64,000 nucleotides of DNA from Pseudomonas putida (GCF_009883635.2 NZ_CP026115.2:3472001-3536000); one strand, 5' to 3'. Positions 27,202 to 35,993 are shown, counted from the stretch's first letter. The notes: generated from the sequence alone by a model not told the origin. Made by a program: numbers and translations.

Positions 27202-28648
27202 GCTGGCGCGGCGGCTGAGCCTCGAACCACTGCGGCCAGGAGCTGCGGTGGCGTGTCTCGACCTCGATGCACGGGATCAGTCGCTCAGTGAGCACGGCGG
27301 TTTGCCGCACGGCCTTGGCGGTGCGGTACTTGACGCTGTGGATGCACTCACGGTCGCCAAACTCGCAGCGGTTCAGCGCCGTGCCACCGCAAGGGCCGTT
27401 GGCCAAGCCTTTGGGGCAAGTTTCCGGGCAGGTGTAGAGGGTGTCTTCCAGGCGGCAGCGGCCGCAGGTGTCGCAGCCAATCAACGGGCGTTTGACCGCC
27501 CGTTCCAGCCCGTGCAACACCCGCGCCCCACGCTTGGTTGCCCACAGTGGCTGGCGCACGGTCCAGCCGAACGCCTTGCTGAGCCAGTTGGTGCGGCTGA
27601 ACAGCAGAGAATGGGCGCCGTGCAGCAGGTGATAACGGAGTTTCTCCTTGCCTGAGGCGCTGACGGTCGATTCACCCTGGTGCCAGTTGCCCTGTGGCGG
27701 ATGGAACGCGACGATGGGCAGGCCTGGCATCTGCCAGCTGTCGGCCCAGGCGGGCGCCCAGTGCTCCAATGAGTGGATCTGCGCCTGCCAGTGTTCCAGG
27801 CGCGCTTCCAGTGCCAGCAGCTGTTTGAGTTCGTGAATCCCCGACAGGTGCACGCCTGCATATCCCATCAGCTTCACACCGATGATCTGCAAGGCCAGGC
27901 GGTCGACGCTGCGCGCCTGGGCGAAAGCCTTGGACACCTTGCTCTCGGCTTCAAGCAGGTCGCGCATCGAAGGCGAGACGGTTACCCCCGCCACATGCTC
28001 GAGCATCGTCGCGCGGCCGTGGGTCAGGCTCATCAGGCAGGCCAGCATCGGTTTGGGCGAGGCCTGGCGCTGCATCCAGTGGATGGCTTCCTGGTGCTTG
28101 CTGGCATCGAAGCCCAGTTGCAGGGTAAGGAAGTCGGCGCCGGCGGCGAGTTTCTTCTCGGCCTTGAAGTACTGTGCGCCGCCTTCTTCCTCGTGGTACT
28201 TGAACGGGTTCAGTGCCGCGCCGAGCAACCAGTGCGGGCAGGCCTGGCGCGCAATCAGCAAGGCCGCGACCGACTCCAGGTAGCGCACCGGGCGTTCGCC
28301 GGGCTGGTGGCCGGGCAGGCGATCGCCGGTGAGCAGCAGCAACTGATCGAGGCCGGCGGCGTCCATGCGCTGCAGCTGAGCCAAGAGATGATGGCGCTCG
28401 CGGTCCTTGCCGGAGAAGTGCGGCAAGGCGGGGAGTGGGGTGCTGAAAGAGCCGAGGGCGTCCAGTGGCGACATGTCCAACGGGCTGCCCACGCGGTCGC
28501 CGATGGCGACGGTCATGGGCCAGCCGCACAACTGCCCGCGGGCCATGATCGCCTCCATCGCGGCGAAGCGTTCCGCCGAGGGTTTGGGGACGAATTCCAT
28601 GACGCAGACGAAGTGTTTTTCGCGCAGCGCGGCTTTCAGCAGGCTCAT
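27161..28648 (-). CDS. MetF-like methylenetetrahydrofolate reductase fused to a Cys-rich MetV-like C-terminal domain
   Basis: The 495-residue protein has an N-terminal TIM-barrel resembling MetF (MEFVPKPSAERF, LLLLTGDRLPGH, NPFKYHEEEGGAQYFKAEKKLAAGADFLTLQ). A roughly 110-residue C-terminal region has eight clustered Cys (392, 395, 398, 407, 411, 420, 428, 435), as in the MTHFR_C/MetV zinc or iron-sulfur domain. It probably handles methylene- or methyl-tetrahydrofolate; the electron donor and product are unclear. The tail past residue 450 is Arg/Pro-rich. It is divergent from the shortened MetE-like gene, suggesting a shared C1 role. Confidence 0.75.
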   Translation of the reverse strand: MSLLKAALREKHFVCVMEFVPKPSAERFAAMEAIMARGQLCGWPMTVAIGDRVGSPLDMSPLDALGSFSTPLPALPHFSGKDRERHHLLAQLQRMDAAGLDQLLLLTGDRLPGHQPGERPVRYLESVAALLIARQACPHWLLGAALNPFKYHEEEGGAQYFKAEKKLAAGADFLTLQLGFDASKHQEAIHWMQRQASPKPMLACLMSLTHGRATMLEHVAGVTVSPSMRDLLEAESKVSKAFAQARSVDRLALQIIGVKLMGYAGVHLSGIHELKQLLALEARLEHWQAQIHSLEHWAPAWADSWQMPGLPIVAFHPPQGNWHQGESTVSASGKEKLRYHLLHGAHSLLFSRTNWLSKAFGWTVRQPLWATKRGARVLHGLERAVKRPLIGCDTCGRCRLEDTLYTCPETCPKGLANGPCGGTALNRCEFGDRECIHSVKYRTAKAVRQTAVLTERLIPCIEVETRHRSSWPQWFEAQPPRQLSPQPAPRTQPES

Positions 28649-28795
28649 GGCTCGAGGGCACCTGGCGTATTCAGGTTGGCATTGTGCGGCAGGTTATCGG
28701 TCGGGCTCATGTCTGATCACGTAGGGCGCTGCTCTGAACAAGACATTCAGGTTCGACGGCATCATGAGCATTTCTTGATTTCATCTCAAATTTAA

Positions 28796-28808
28796 TGAGT
28801 TTGTCTCA
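28796..28808. promoter_or_regulatory. TGAG-N5-CTCA palindrome, MetR-like site
   Basis: TGAGTTTGTCTCA lies in the AT-rich patch between the divergent MetF-like and MetE-like genes. It has the spacing of the MetR box (TGAA-N5-TTCA) with one base changed in each arm. Further TGAG/CTCA half-sites occur at 28764-28787. Control by MetR is a suggestion only. Confidence 0.35.
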
Positions 28809-28838
28809 GGGGCTCGCTGGCCGGAAAATCCCCTCAAT

Positions 28839-28877
28839 CATTTCGGTACTCTTTTTCGGTACTCGTTTTCAGAACTC
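28839..28877 (+). repeat. Three tandem 13-bp repeats in the leader of the MetE-like gene
   Basis: CATTTCGGTACTC, TTTTTCGGTACTC and GTTTTCAGAACTC follow each other without gaps. The first two share 11 of 13 bases (the last 11 in a row). The array ends just before the ribosome site (GAGGGAC) of the ORF at 28891. It may be a regulatory array or a recent slippage product. Confidence 0.7.
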
Positions 28878-28890
28878 TGAGGGACAAGAC

Positions 28891-29700
28891 ATGGCACTGG
28901 CACACAACCTGGGCTTTCCACGCTTTGGCAGTGATCGCGAGCTGCGTGCCCGCCATTGGCAAGTGCAGAAAGACGCCGGCATCGAGCTGCTGCCAGTTGG
29001 CGATTTTGCCTGGTGCGACCAGCCGTTTGCCCAATGCTGGGAGCAACTGTTCGACGAAGTGACCGAAGCCAAGGCGTTGGGCCATGTGGCCAAACCGGTG
29101 GTGCTCGGCCCTTTGACCTACCTGTGGCAGGCCAGCAAAGGCAACGCCGACCTCGACGAGCTGGAACACCTGCTGCCGCTGTATGACCTGGGCCTGAACC
29201 GCCTGGCTGCCCTGGGGGCCGAATGGGTGCAGATCGATGAGCCGATCCTGGCCCAGGAGCTGCCGCAGGATTGGAAAAACGCTTTCGAACGTGTCTACAA
29301 CATCCTTCAGCGTGCACCGCTGAAGAAGCTGATCGCCACCTACCTCGGTGGCCTGGATGGCAACCTCGGCCTGGCCGTCAGCCTGCCGGTCGATGGCTTG
29401 CACGTCGACTTGGTGCAGGCACCCGAGCAGTACCAGACCATCCTCGACCGGCTACCCGCCTACAAGGTGTTGTCGCTCGGCCTGGTCGACGGCCGCGACG
29501 CCTCGCCATGCGACCTGGAAAATACCCTGAACCTGCTGCGCGATGCCCACGACCGACTGGGCGATCGGCTGTGGGTGGCCACAGCCTGCCCGTTACTGCA
29601 CAGCCCGGTGGAGCAGGCGGTGCACAAGTGCCAGGAAGCCGCGCTGCTGGCCAGGGCCATCAACGAAGCGGCTGCCCGCGAGTTGCGCGCTACGGCCTGA
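28891..29700 (+). CDS. Stand-alone, internally shortened MetE N-terminal-domain protein
   Basis: The ATG at 28891 follows GAGGGAC; the product has 269 residues. Segments match the N-terminal barrel of cobalamin-independent methionine synthase: AHNLGFPRFGSDREL, RARHWQVQKDAG, LLPVGDFAW, KPVVLGPLTYLW, GAEWVQIDEPIL, GLHVDLVQAPEQ and KVLSLGLVDGR. Compared with MetE from memory, about 20 residues are missing after REL (residue 18), about 75 after DFAWCDQ (residue 44), and the entire zinc-bearing C-terminal barrel is absent. It therefore cannot be an ordinary methionine synthase. It may be a degraded copy or a repurposed partner of the divergent MetF/MetV-like protein. Its stop abuts the convergent thiolase stop. 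Confidence 0.7.
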   Translation: MALAHNLGFPRFGSDRELRARHWQVQKDAGIELLPVGDFAWCDQPFAQCWEQLFDEVTEAKALGHVAKPVVLGPLTYLWQASKGNADLDELEHLLPLYDLGLNRLAALGAEWVQIDEPILAQELPQDWKNAFERVYNILQRAPLKKLIATYLGGLDGNLGLAVSLPVDGLHVDLVQAPEQYQTILDRLPAYKVLSLGLVDGRDASPCDLENTLNLLRDAHDRLGDRLWVATACPLLHSPVEQAVHKCQEAALLARAINEAAARELRATA

Positions 29701-30879
29701 TCAACGCTCGATGGCCAGCGCGACACCTTGGCCACCACCAATGCACAAGGTGGCCAGCCCCTTCTTGGCATCACGCTTGATCATTTCGTGCAGCAAGGTC
29801 ACCAGCACGCGGCACCCGGAAGCACCGATCGGATGCCCCAGGGCAATCGCGCCGCCATTGACGTTGACCTTGCTGGCATCCCACTCCAGCGCCTTGCCCA
29901 CCGCCAGTGCCTGCGCGGCAAAGGCCTCGTTGGCTTCGATCAGGTCAAGGTCAGCCAGCTGCCAGCCCGCCTTGTCCAGGCAACGCTGGGTCGCCGACAC
30001 CGGGCCGATGCCCATGATCGCCGGGTCCACGCCGGCACTGGCATAACCGGCAATCTTCGCCAGCACCGGCAACCCCAGGGCCTGGGCCTTACTGGCACTC
30101 ATCAGCAGCACCGCAGCGGCGCCGTCGTTGAGGCTGGAGGCATTGCCAGCGGTGACGCTGCCGTCCTTCTTGAAGGCCGGGCGCAGCTTGGCCAGCGACT
30201 CGGCGGTGGTGTCCGGGCGGGGTTGTTCATCACGGTCGAAGACTTTCGGTTCGCCTTTTTTCTGCGGCATCACGATCGGGGTGATCTCGTCCTTGAAGCG
30301 GCCCGCTTCGATCGCCGCCACGGCCTTGCGCTGCGACTCGGCGGCAAAGGCGTCCTGCTGTTCACGGCTGAAGCCGTATTTGTCCACCAGGTTCTCGGCG
30401 GTGATGCCCATGTGGTAGTCGTTGAAGGCATCCCACAGGCCGTCAGTGATCATGCTGTCGATCAGCTGGCCATGGCCCATGCGCTGGCCGGTGCGTGCCG
30501 ATGGCATCACGTATGGGGCCAGGCTCATGTTCTCCTGACCACCGGCGATCACTACCTCGGCGTCACCGCAACGGATCGCCTGCGCTGCCAGGTGCAGGGC
30601 CTTCAGGCCCGAACCGCAGACCTTGTTCAGGGTCAGTGCCGGCACGCTGTAGGGCAGGCCGGCCTTGATCGCGGCCTGGCGCGCCGGGTTCTGCCCGGCA
30701 CCGGCGGTGAGCACCTGGCCGAGGATCACTTCATCGACCTGGGCCGGGTCCAGGCGGGTCTGCTCCAGCAGCTGCTTGATGACCGCTGCACCGAGGTCGA
30801 CGGCCGGCACATTGGCCAGGGCACCCTGGAAGCTGCCGATGGCGGTACGGGTTGCGGCGACGATGACCACGTCGTTCAT
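29701..30879 (-). CDS. Acetyl-CoA acetyltransferase (thiolase II)
   Basis: The 392-residue thiolase has the acyl-accepting Cys88 in [11 protein letters not shown], the GHPIGASG motif with His349, and the proton-shuttling Cys379 in CIGGGQGVA, the biosynthetic thiolase layout. It condenses or cleaves acetoacetyl-CoA in the cytosol. The gene is monocistronic. Its stop codon directly adjoins that of the converging MetE-like gene with no spacer, so no terminator separates them. Confidence 0.92.
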   Translation of the reverse strand: MNDVVIVAATRTAIGSFQGALANVPAVDLGAAVIKQLLEQTRLDPAQVDEVILGQVLTAGAGQNPARQAAIKAGLPYSVPALTLNKVCGSGLKALHLAAQAIRCGDAEVVIAGGQENMSLAPYVMPSARTGQRMGHGQLIDSMITDGLWDAFNDYHMGITAENLVDKYGFSREQQDAFAAESQRKAVAAIEAGRFKDEITPIVMPQKKGEPKVFDRDEQPRPDTTAESLAKLRPAFKKDGSVTAGNASSLNDGAAAVLLMSASKAQALGLPVLAKIAGYASAGVDPAIMGIGPVSATQRCLDKAGWQLADLDLIEANEAFAAQALAVGKALEWDASKVNVNGGAIALGHPIGASGCRVLVTLLHEMIKRDAKKGLATLCIGGGQGVALAIER

Positions 30880-31050
30880 GTTGTTGTTCTCCGGGCAATG
30901 GGCGTAGTGCTGCCAGCATCGGCGGGTTTGGTTGATTTGTTAAGTTTGTTTTTCTTTGTGATTGATGTGAAAAGCCAATCAATGGGGCCGCTGCCGGGTG
31001 TGAGCTAAGCTGAATCAGGTTCGCTTCTCACCCGAATGGAGACTCTCGCC

Positions 31051-31320
31051 ATGCGTATTGTTTTCACTCTCGCTCTGTTGCTTGCCAGTGGCTCCACGTT
31101 CGCCGCCACCCAATGCACCACGGCCGACAAGAGCACCTGGCAAGACCCGGAAAAGTTCCAGGCCCAGCTCAAGGAGCAGGGTTACAAGATCAGCAAGTTC
31201 AAGGTCACCAAAGGCAACTGCTACGAGATCTACGGCTTCAACAAGGACGGCAAGAAAGTCGAGATCTACCATGACCCGGTCACTGGCAAGGCGGTCAAGA
31301 GCGAAGTCGAGGGCTACTGA
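31051..31320 (+). CDS. Secreted PepSY-domain protein
   Basis: The start MRIVFTLALLLASGSTFA at 31051 follows GGAGA. An 18-residue signal peptide precedes a 70-residue PepSY-type domain (TWQDPEKFQAQLKEQGYKIS, NCYEIYGFNKDGKKVEIYHD). Such periplasmic proteins are often paired with cytochrome b561 proteins. Its stop overlaps the cytochrome b start by one base (TGATG), so translation is coupled. The exact function is unknown. Confidence 0.85.
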   Translation: MRIVFTLALLLASGSTFAATQCTTADKSTWQDPEKFQAQLKEQGYKISKFKVTKGNCYEIYGFNKDGKKVEIYHDPVTGKAVKSEVEGY

Positions 31321-31847
31321 TGCCCGCCGCCACGTTGCGGCTCTGGGACCCTCTGCTACGGCTGTGCCACCTGTCGTTCGCCACGGTGTTCTTCGCCAAC
31401 TACTTCTTCAACGAAGAGGGTGATGGCTGGCACCGCTGGCTGGGTTACTACGCCGTTGGCTGCGTATTGCTGCGCCTGGTGTGGGGCTTCGTCGGGCCGC
31501 AGAGTGCGCGCTGGGCCGACTGCTGGCCGACCCGGGCGCGGCTGGTTGCCCACGCGCGCGCCTTGTTGCAAGGCAAGCCATTCCATCGCCTTGGCCATTC
31601 ACCGATTGGCGCACTGGTGATGGTGCTGATGCTGACCTGCCTCGCGGCCTTGGGCCTGACCGGCTTCCTGATGGAGGAGGTCGATGCGCTTTGGGGCGCG
31701 GACTGGCCGTTGGATATCCACAGCTTCATCGCCGATGCCCTGCTGGCGCTGGTCTGCGTGCACCTGTTGGCAGCGGTGGTCGAGAGCGTACGCCTGCGGG
31801 AGAACCTGCCGCTGTCGATGCTCACCGGGCGCCGTCGGCGCCCATGA
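31320..31847 (+). CDS. Cytochrome b561-family membrane protein
   Basis: The 175-residue protein has four membrane helices and haem-ligand histidines in LCHLSFATVF, DGWHRWLGYY, HSPIGALVMV and VCVHLLAAVV. This is the prokaryotic cytochrome b561 fold, which moves electrons between quinol pool and periplasmic acceptors. It is translationally coupled to the PepSY protein, so the two probably work as one electron-transfer unit. The acceptor is not known. Confidence 0.88.
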   Translation: MPAATLRLWDPLLRLCHLSFATVFFANYFFNEEGDGWHRWLGYYAVGCVLLRLVWGFVGPQSARWADCWPTRARLVAHARALLQGKPFHRLGHSPIGALVMVLMLTCLAALGLTGFLMEEVDALWGADWPLDIHSFIADALLALVCVHLLAAVVESVRLRENLPLSMLTGRRRRP

Positions 31848-31858
31848 GCAGTGCGCTG

Positions 31859-32968
31859 CTAGACAGCCGGGCACTGGTGGGTGACGCAATGAATCCCCCC
31901 GCCACCGGCCGCAATCGCATCGATATCCAGCTGCACGATATCCCGCCCTGGGTACAACACGGCCAGTAGCGCCCGGGCTTTTTCATCGGCCTGCGCGTCA
32001 CCGAACTGCGGTGCGATGATCGCGCCGTTGATCACGAAGTAGTTGATGTACCCCGCCGCAAAGTCGTCATTGCCTTGGCTGAACCTGTTACGCCGCCCAC
32101 GCATGGGCGGCGACACCACATGCACCTGCAAACGCCTGCCCTCGGCATCAGTGGCCTTCTTGAGTATCTCCAGGTGCTTGCGGGTCACCGCGTGATCATA
32201 GGAGTCCGGGTCGTTGTCCAGGTTGGCGATCACCACCCCCGGGCGGACGAAGCGGGCATAGAAGTCCACGTGCCCGTCGGTGATGTCTTCGCCGGCGATG
32301 CCCGGCAGCCAGATGACCTTGCTCAAACCCAGGCGTGCCTTTAGCTCGGCCTCGACGTCGGCCTTGCTCCAGTCCGGGTTGCGGTTGGCATTGATCCAGC
32401 TGCTCTCGGTCATGATGCCGGTGCCGTGGCCGTCCACTTCGATGGCGCCGCCTTCGCCCACCAGTTCGCTGCGCTGGTAACGGGCGCCGGCCAGGGTGGC
32501 CACACGCTTGGCCAGCTGCGCGTCGTTCTGGTGGCGTTGCTTGTTGCCCCAGCCGTTGAAGTTGAAATCCACCGCAGCGAGGGCGCCATCATCGTCGACG
32601 ACGAAGTTGGCGCCGATGTCGCGCATCCAGATGTCGTCCAGGTTGCATTCGACAAAGCGGGTGTTGTGGCTGGCGCAGTGCCGCTCGGCCAGTTCGCGTT
32701 CGCCGGGGCGACAGAACACGGTCAAAGGCTGGTAGCGGGCGATGGCCTGGGCGATGCGGCCCAAGGCGGCTTGCACGTCAGCGGTGAAGTCTTCCCAGAT
32801 GGCCTTCTGGGCACCGAAGGCGATGAACGCGCGCTGTTGCGGCTCGCCCTCGTCGGGCATGAACCAGCGCCCGGGCTCCTCGGCGCGGGCCAGGCCCAGC
32901 GGCAGGCCGAGGCCGGCACCGAGGCCTGCGGCCAGTGACAGTTGCAGGAAGGTTCTACGGCTGGGCAT
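31859..32968 (-). CDS. Agmatine deiminase-family (PAD-like) enzyme with Tat signal
   Basis: The 369-residue protein begins with a twin-arginine signal, SRRTFLQLSLAAGLGAGLGL, cleaved after ARA, so it should be exported folded. The rest is a peptidyl-arginine-deiminase-type barrel with WMRDIGANFVV, DGHVD and the catalytic Cys361 in GGGGIHCVTHQ, paralogous to AguA encoded in the same operon. It probably deiminates agmatine or a related guanidine compound in the periplasm. It starts 3 bases after the polyamine-binding protein gene and is the last of four genes. Confidence 0.85.
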   Translation of the reverse strand: MPSRRTFLQLSLAAGLGAGLGLPLGLARAEEPGRWFMPDEGEPQQRAFIAFGAQKAIWEDFTADVQAALGRIAQAIARYQPLTVFCRPGERELAERHCASHNTRFVECNLDDIWMRDIGANFVVDDDGALAAVDFNFNGWGNKQRHQNDAQLAKRVATLAGARYQRSELVGEGGAIEVDGHGTGIMTESSWINANRNPDWSKADVEAELKARLGLSKVIWLPGIAGEDITDGHVDFYARFVRPGVVIANLDNDPDSYDHAVTRKHLEILKKATDAEGRRLQVHVVSPPMRGRRNRFSQGNDDFAAGYINYFVINGAIIAPQFGDAQADEKARALLAVLYPGRDIVQLDIDAIAAGGGGIHCVTHQCPAV

Positions 32969-32971
32969 GGG

Positions 32972-34057
32972 TCAGTCCTGTGCAGTCTTGAAGCGGGTCC
33001 ACACGCGCATGCGTGCTCGCATGTCGGCCTGTGGAATATCCCGGCCTGGGATCAGCCGGGCGTAGGTGGCTTCGTCGAGGTAGATGTCGGGGTTGTCGCG
33101 CATGCGCGGGTCCACTGCCTGGCGTGCCTTGGCGCTGGCCGTGGGGTAGCCGGTGAAGTTGCTGATGGCAGCCATGTTCGCCGGGCGCATGACGAAGTTG
33201 ATGAAACGATAGGCGTATTCCGGGTGCTGGGCATCGGCCGGGATGGCCATGGTGTCCATCCACACCGTGGTGCCTTGGCGCGGTACGCGGTACTGGAAAT
33301 CGAGGTGCTTGCCGGCACCGTCGGCGGCGCGCTGGGCCTGGATCACGTCGCCGCTGTAGCCCAGCGACAGGCACAGGTTCTCGTTGACCAGCTCGGTCAC
33401 CGGTTGCGACTGGAACTTGCGGATGTACGGGCGCACCGCCTTGAGCAGCTCGCTGGCGGCCGCCAGGTCTTCACGCTTGGCGCTGCGCGGTTCGCGGCCC
33501 AGATAATGGAGCACCACGGCCAGCACTTCGTCAGGCGAGTCGATGATCGAGATACCGCAATCGGCGAACTTGGCCGCCAGCTCCGGTTTGAACAGCAGGT
33601 CGAGGTTGTCCAACGGCGCATCGGGCATGCGCTGGCGGACTTTCTCGGCATTCGCGGTCAGGCCGATGGTGCCCCAGGTGTAGGGCACGGTCGCCTGGCT
33701 TGCCTTGGGGTATTGCGCATGCAGCTTGCGCAGGCCGGGCTCGATGTCGTCGAGGGCTTCCAGGCGGCTGTGGTCGAGCGGCTGCAGGCTGCCGGCACGC
33801 ATCAGGCGCTCCGCCACGGTATCGCCGGGGAACACCAGGTCGTAGCCACTGCGCCCGGACATCAATTTGGCTTCGAGTACCTCGCTGCCGTCCATCACGT
33901 CGTAGATCACCTGGATACCGGTTTCGGCGGTGAATTGCCTGAGGGTGTCTTCGGCGAAGTAATCGGCCCAGTTGTACAGGCGCAGGGTGGGCTGGTCGGC
34001 CTGGGCCTGGAAGGCGCAGAGGGCCAGGGCCAGTGCGGCGATAGTGTGGCGTTTCAT
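32972..34057 (-). CDS. Polyamine-type ABC transporter periplasmic binding protein (PotF-like), orphan
   Basis: The start MKRHTIAALALALCAFQAQA at 34057 gives 361 residues with a 20-residue signal peptide. The mature part starts DQPTLRLYNWADYFAEDTL and has the PotD/PotF pattern, with aromatic and acidic residues lining a polyamine pocket (DVMDGSEVLEAKL, CLSLGYSGDVIQAQ). No permease or ATPase genes lie beside it, so it must use a transporter encoded elsewhere. It lies 2 bases after aguB, and putrescine, agmatine or N-carbamoylputrescine are likely ligands. Confidence 0.87.
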   Translation of the reverse strand: MKRHTIAALALALCAFQAQADQPTLRLYNWADYFAEDTLRQFTAETGIQVIYDVMDGSEVLEAKLMSGRSGYDLVFPGDTVAERLMRAGSLQPLDHSRLEALDDIEPGLRKLHAQYPKASQATVPYTWGTIGLTANAEKVRQRMPDAPLDNLDLLFKPELAAKFADCGISIIDSPDEVLAVVLHYLGREPRSAKREDLAAASELLKAVRPYIRKFQSQPVTELVNENLCLSLGYSGDVIQAQRAADGAGKHLDFQYRVPRQGTTVWMDTMAIPADAQHPEYAYRFINFVMRPANMAAISNFTGYPTASAKARQAVDPRMRDNPDIYLDEATYARLIPGRDIPQADMRARMRVWTRFKTAQD

Positions 34058-34059
34058 GC

Positions 34060-34956
34060 TCAGGCCCTCAGGTTGTGTGGGTGCTTGCCGTCCAGGGTCA
34101 GCAGCGGCGCGTACATTTCCGGGCGGCGGTCGCGGTAGATGCCCCAACTCAGGCGGTCTTCGCGCATGCGTACCAGGTCCAGGTCGTGCAGCCAGATGCC
34201 GCTGCTGTCGCGGTCGGCTTCAGCGAGCATCGCGCCCTTGTGGTCGCAGATGAACGACGAGCCGTAGAAGCGCATGCTCAGTGATTCATCGCTATCGGCC
34301 ACTTCCACACCGACGCGGTTGGCGGCCACCACGGGCACCAGGTTGGCGGCGGCATGACCGCGCATGGCGACCTGCCAATGGTCGCGCGAGTCCAGCTCGG
34401 CGCAGCCGGGCTCGGAGCCGATGGCGGTGGGGAACAGCAGCACTTCGGCGCCCATCAGTGCCAGGCAGCGGGCCGTTTCCGGGAACCACTGGTCCCAGCA
34501 GATGCCGATGCCGAGGCGGCCAAAGGCGGTGTCCCAGACCTTGAAACCAGTGTCTCCGGGGCTGAAGTACTCCTTCTCCTGGTAGCCGATGGCGTTGGGG
34601 ATGTGGGTCTTGCGGTACACACCCAGCAGCTGGCCGTCGGCATCGGCCACGGTGAGCGAATTGAAGAAGGCATTGCCGGCGCGCTCGTACCAGCTCAACG
34701 GCAGCACCACGCCCAACTCGCCGGCCAGGGCTGCGAAGCGTTGCAGGATCGGGCTGCTCGGGTAGGGCTCGGCCAGCGCCTGGTGCTTGTGGTCCTGCTC
34801 GATGCAGAAGTAGGGCGTGGCGAACAGCTCTTGCAGCAAGATCACCTGCGCGCCATCGGCGGCGGCCTGGCGTACCAGTTGCTCGGCGCGGTTCAGGTTG
34901 TCGGGCAGGTTCCAGCTGCAAGGCATCTGGGTGGTGGCGATGCGCAGCAGGCTCAT
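34060..34956 (-). CDS. aguB: N-carbamoylputrescine amidase
   Basis: The preferred start MSLLRIATTQMPCSWNLPDN gives 298 residues. This is a nitrilase-superfamily amidase with the triad Glu43 (LLQELF), Lys116 (YRKTHIP) and Cys153 (GIGICWDQWFPE). It hydrolyses N-carbamoylputrescine to putrescine, CO2 and ammonia, the second step of agmatine use. Its ATG overlaps the aguA stop by four bases, the classic aguA-aguB arrangement. Confidence 0.94.
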   Translation of the reverse strand: MSLLRIATTQMPCSWNLPDNLNRAEQLVRQAAADGAQVILLQELFATPYFCIEQDHKHQALAEPYPSSPILQRFAALAGELGVVLPLSWYERAGNAFFNSLTVADADGQLLGVYRKTHIPNAIGYQEKEYFSPGDTGFKVWDTAFGRLGIGICWDQWFPETARCLALMGAEVLLFPTAIGSEPGCAELDSRDHWQVAMRGHAAANLVPVVAANRVGVEVADSDESLSMRFYGSSFICDHKGAMLAEADRDSSGIWLHDLDLVRMREDRLSWGIYRDRRPEMYAPLLTLDGKHPHNLRA

Positions 34957-35993
34957 GGCTGCACCTCCGGCTGCTGCTGGGTGATGCAATGGATGCCGCC
35001 GCCGCCGTGGGCGATGGCATCGATACGCACCGGCACGATTTCGCGGCCCGGGAAGGCGTGGGCGAGTTGCTCGGCGGCGTCCTGGTCGGCAGCGATGCCA
35101 TAGGCCGGCATGATGATCGCGCCGTTGGCGATGTAGAAGTTGGTGTAGGACGCACAGAACACTTCGGCGTCCTGGTCGACTGCGGCGCTGGCTTCATAGA
35201 GGTCGAGCAGTTCGAAATGGCGGCCCTGAGCATCGGTGGCGAGTTCCAGGGCGCGACGGTTTTCGCGGACCACTTCGGCGTAGACCGAGCCGTGATCGTG
35301 GGTGGCATCGACCAGCAGCACGCCTGGGCGGGCGAAGGCACACACGCCATCGACGTGGCCGTCGGTCATGTCGCCGGTGACGTACTGCGGGTCGCCGGGC
35401 AGCCAGATGGTCTTGCTGATGCCCAGGTAGCGGGCGAAGCAGGTTTCGAACTCAGCCTTGCCGATACCGGGGTTGCGGTTGGGGTTGAGCAGCACCGATT
35501 CGGTGGTGATCAGCGTACCTTCACCGTCGACATGAATCGCGCCGCCTTCGTTGCACAGGAAGGTGCTGAAACCGTCCAGGCCCAGCTGGTCGAGGATACG
35601 ACGGCCGAGGCTGCGGTCCTGGCTGTGTTGCGATTTACCGCCCCAGGCATTGAAGCGCCAGCTCAGCCCGGCCAGGCCATGCTGCGGGTGGCAGACGAAG
35701 CTCGGGCCGCTGTCACGGCACCAGCTGTCGTCCACGGCCAGTTCGATCAGTTCGATGTTGGCGCCGCACAGGGCACGGGCGCTTTGCAGGGCGGAAGGGT
35801 CGACGACCATCTTCACCGGCTCGAAGCGGGCAATGGCTGCCGCTACACGGGCATAGTCGCGCTGCACATCGGCCAGACTGACGCGCCAACCGCTTTCCCA
35901 CAGCGCCTGATTGTGTGGCCAGACCATCCAGGTCGCCGCGTGGCGGGCCCATTCGGCAGGCATACGCCAGCCGCTGTCGAGGGACAGGTGCAT
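34953..35993 (-). CDS. aguA: Agmatine deiminase
   Basis: The start MHLSLDSGWRMPAEWARHAATW at 35993 has GGAG upstream and gives 346 residues with no signal peptide, so it is cytosolic. Motifs include ATWMVWPHN, WCRDSGPSFV, DGHVDGVCAFARPG and the catalytic Cys336 in GGGGIHCITQQ. It converts agmatine to N-carbamoylputrescine. It heads the four-gene operon aguA-aguB-binding protein-exported paralogue and is divergent from a LysR gene, whereas P. aeruginosa controls aguBA with a TetR-type AguR. Confidence 0.94.
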   Translation of the reverse strand: MHLSLDSGWRMPAEWARHAATWMVWPHNQALWESGWRVSLADVQRDYARVAAAIARFEPVKMVVDPSALQSARALCGANIELIELAVDDSWCRDSGPSFVCHPQHGLAGLSWRFNAWGGKSQHSQDRSLGRRILDQLGLDGFSTFLCNEGGAIHVDGEGTLITTESVLLNPNRNPGIGKAEFETCFARYLGISKTIWLPGDPQYVTGDMTDGHVDGVCAFARPGVLLVDATHDHGSVYAEVVRENRRALELATDAQGRHFELLDLYEASAAVDQDAEVFCASYTNFYIANGAIIMPAYGIAADQDAAEQLAHAFPGREIVPVRIDAIAHGGGGIHCITQQQPEVQP

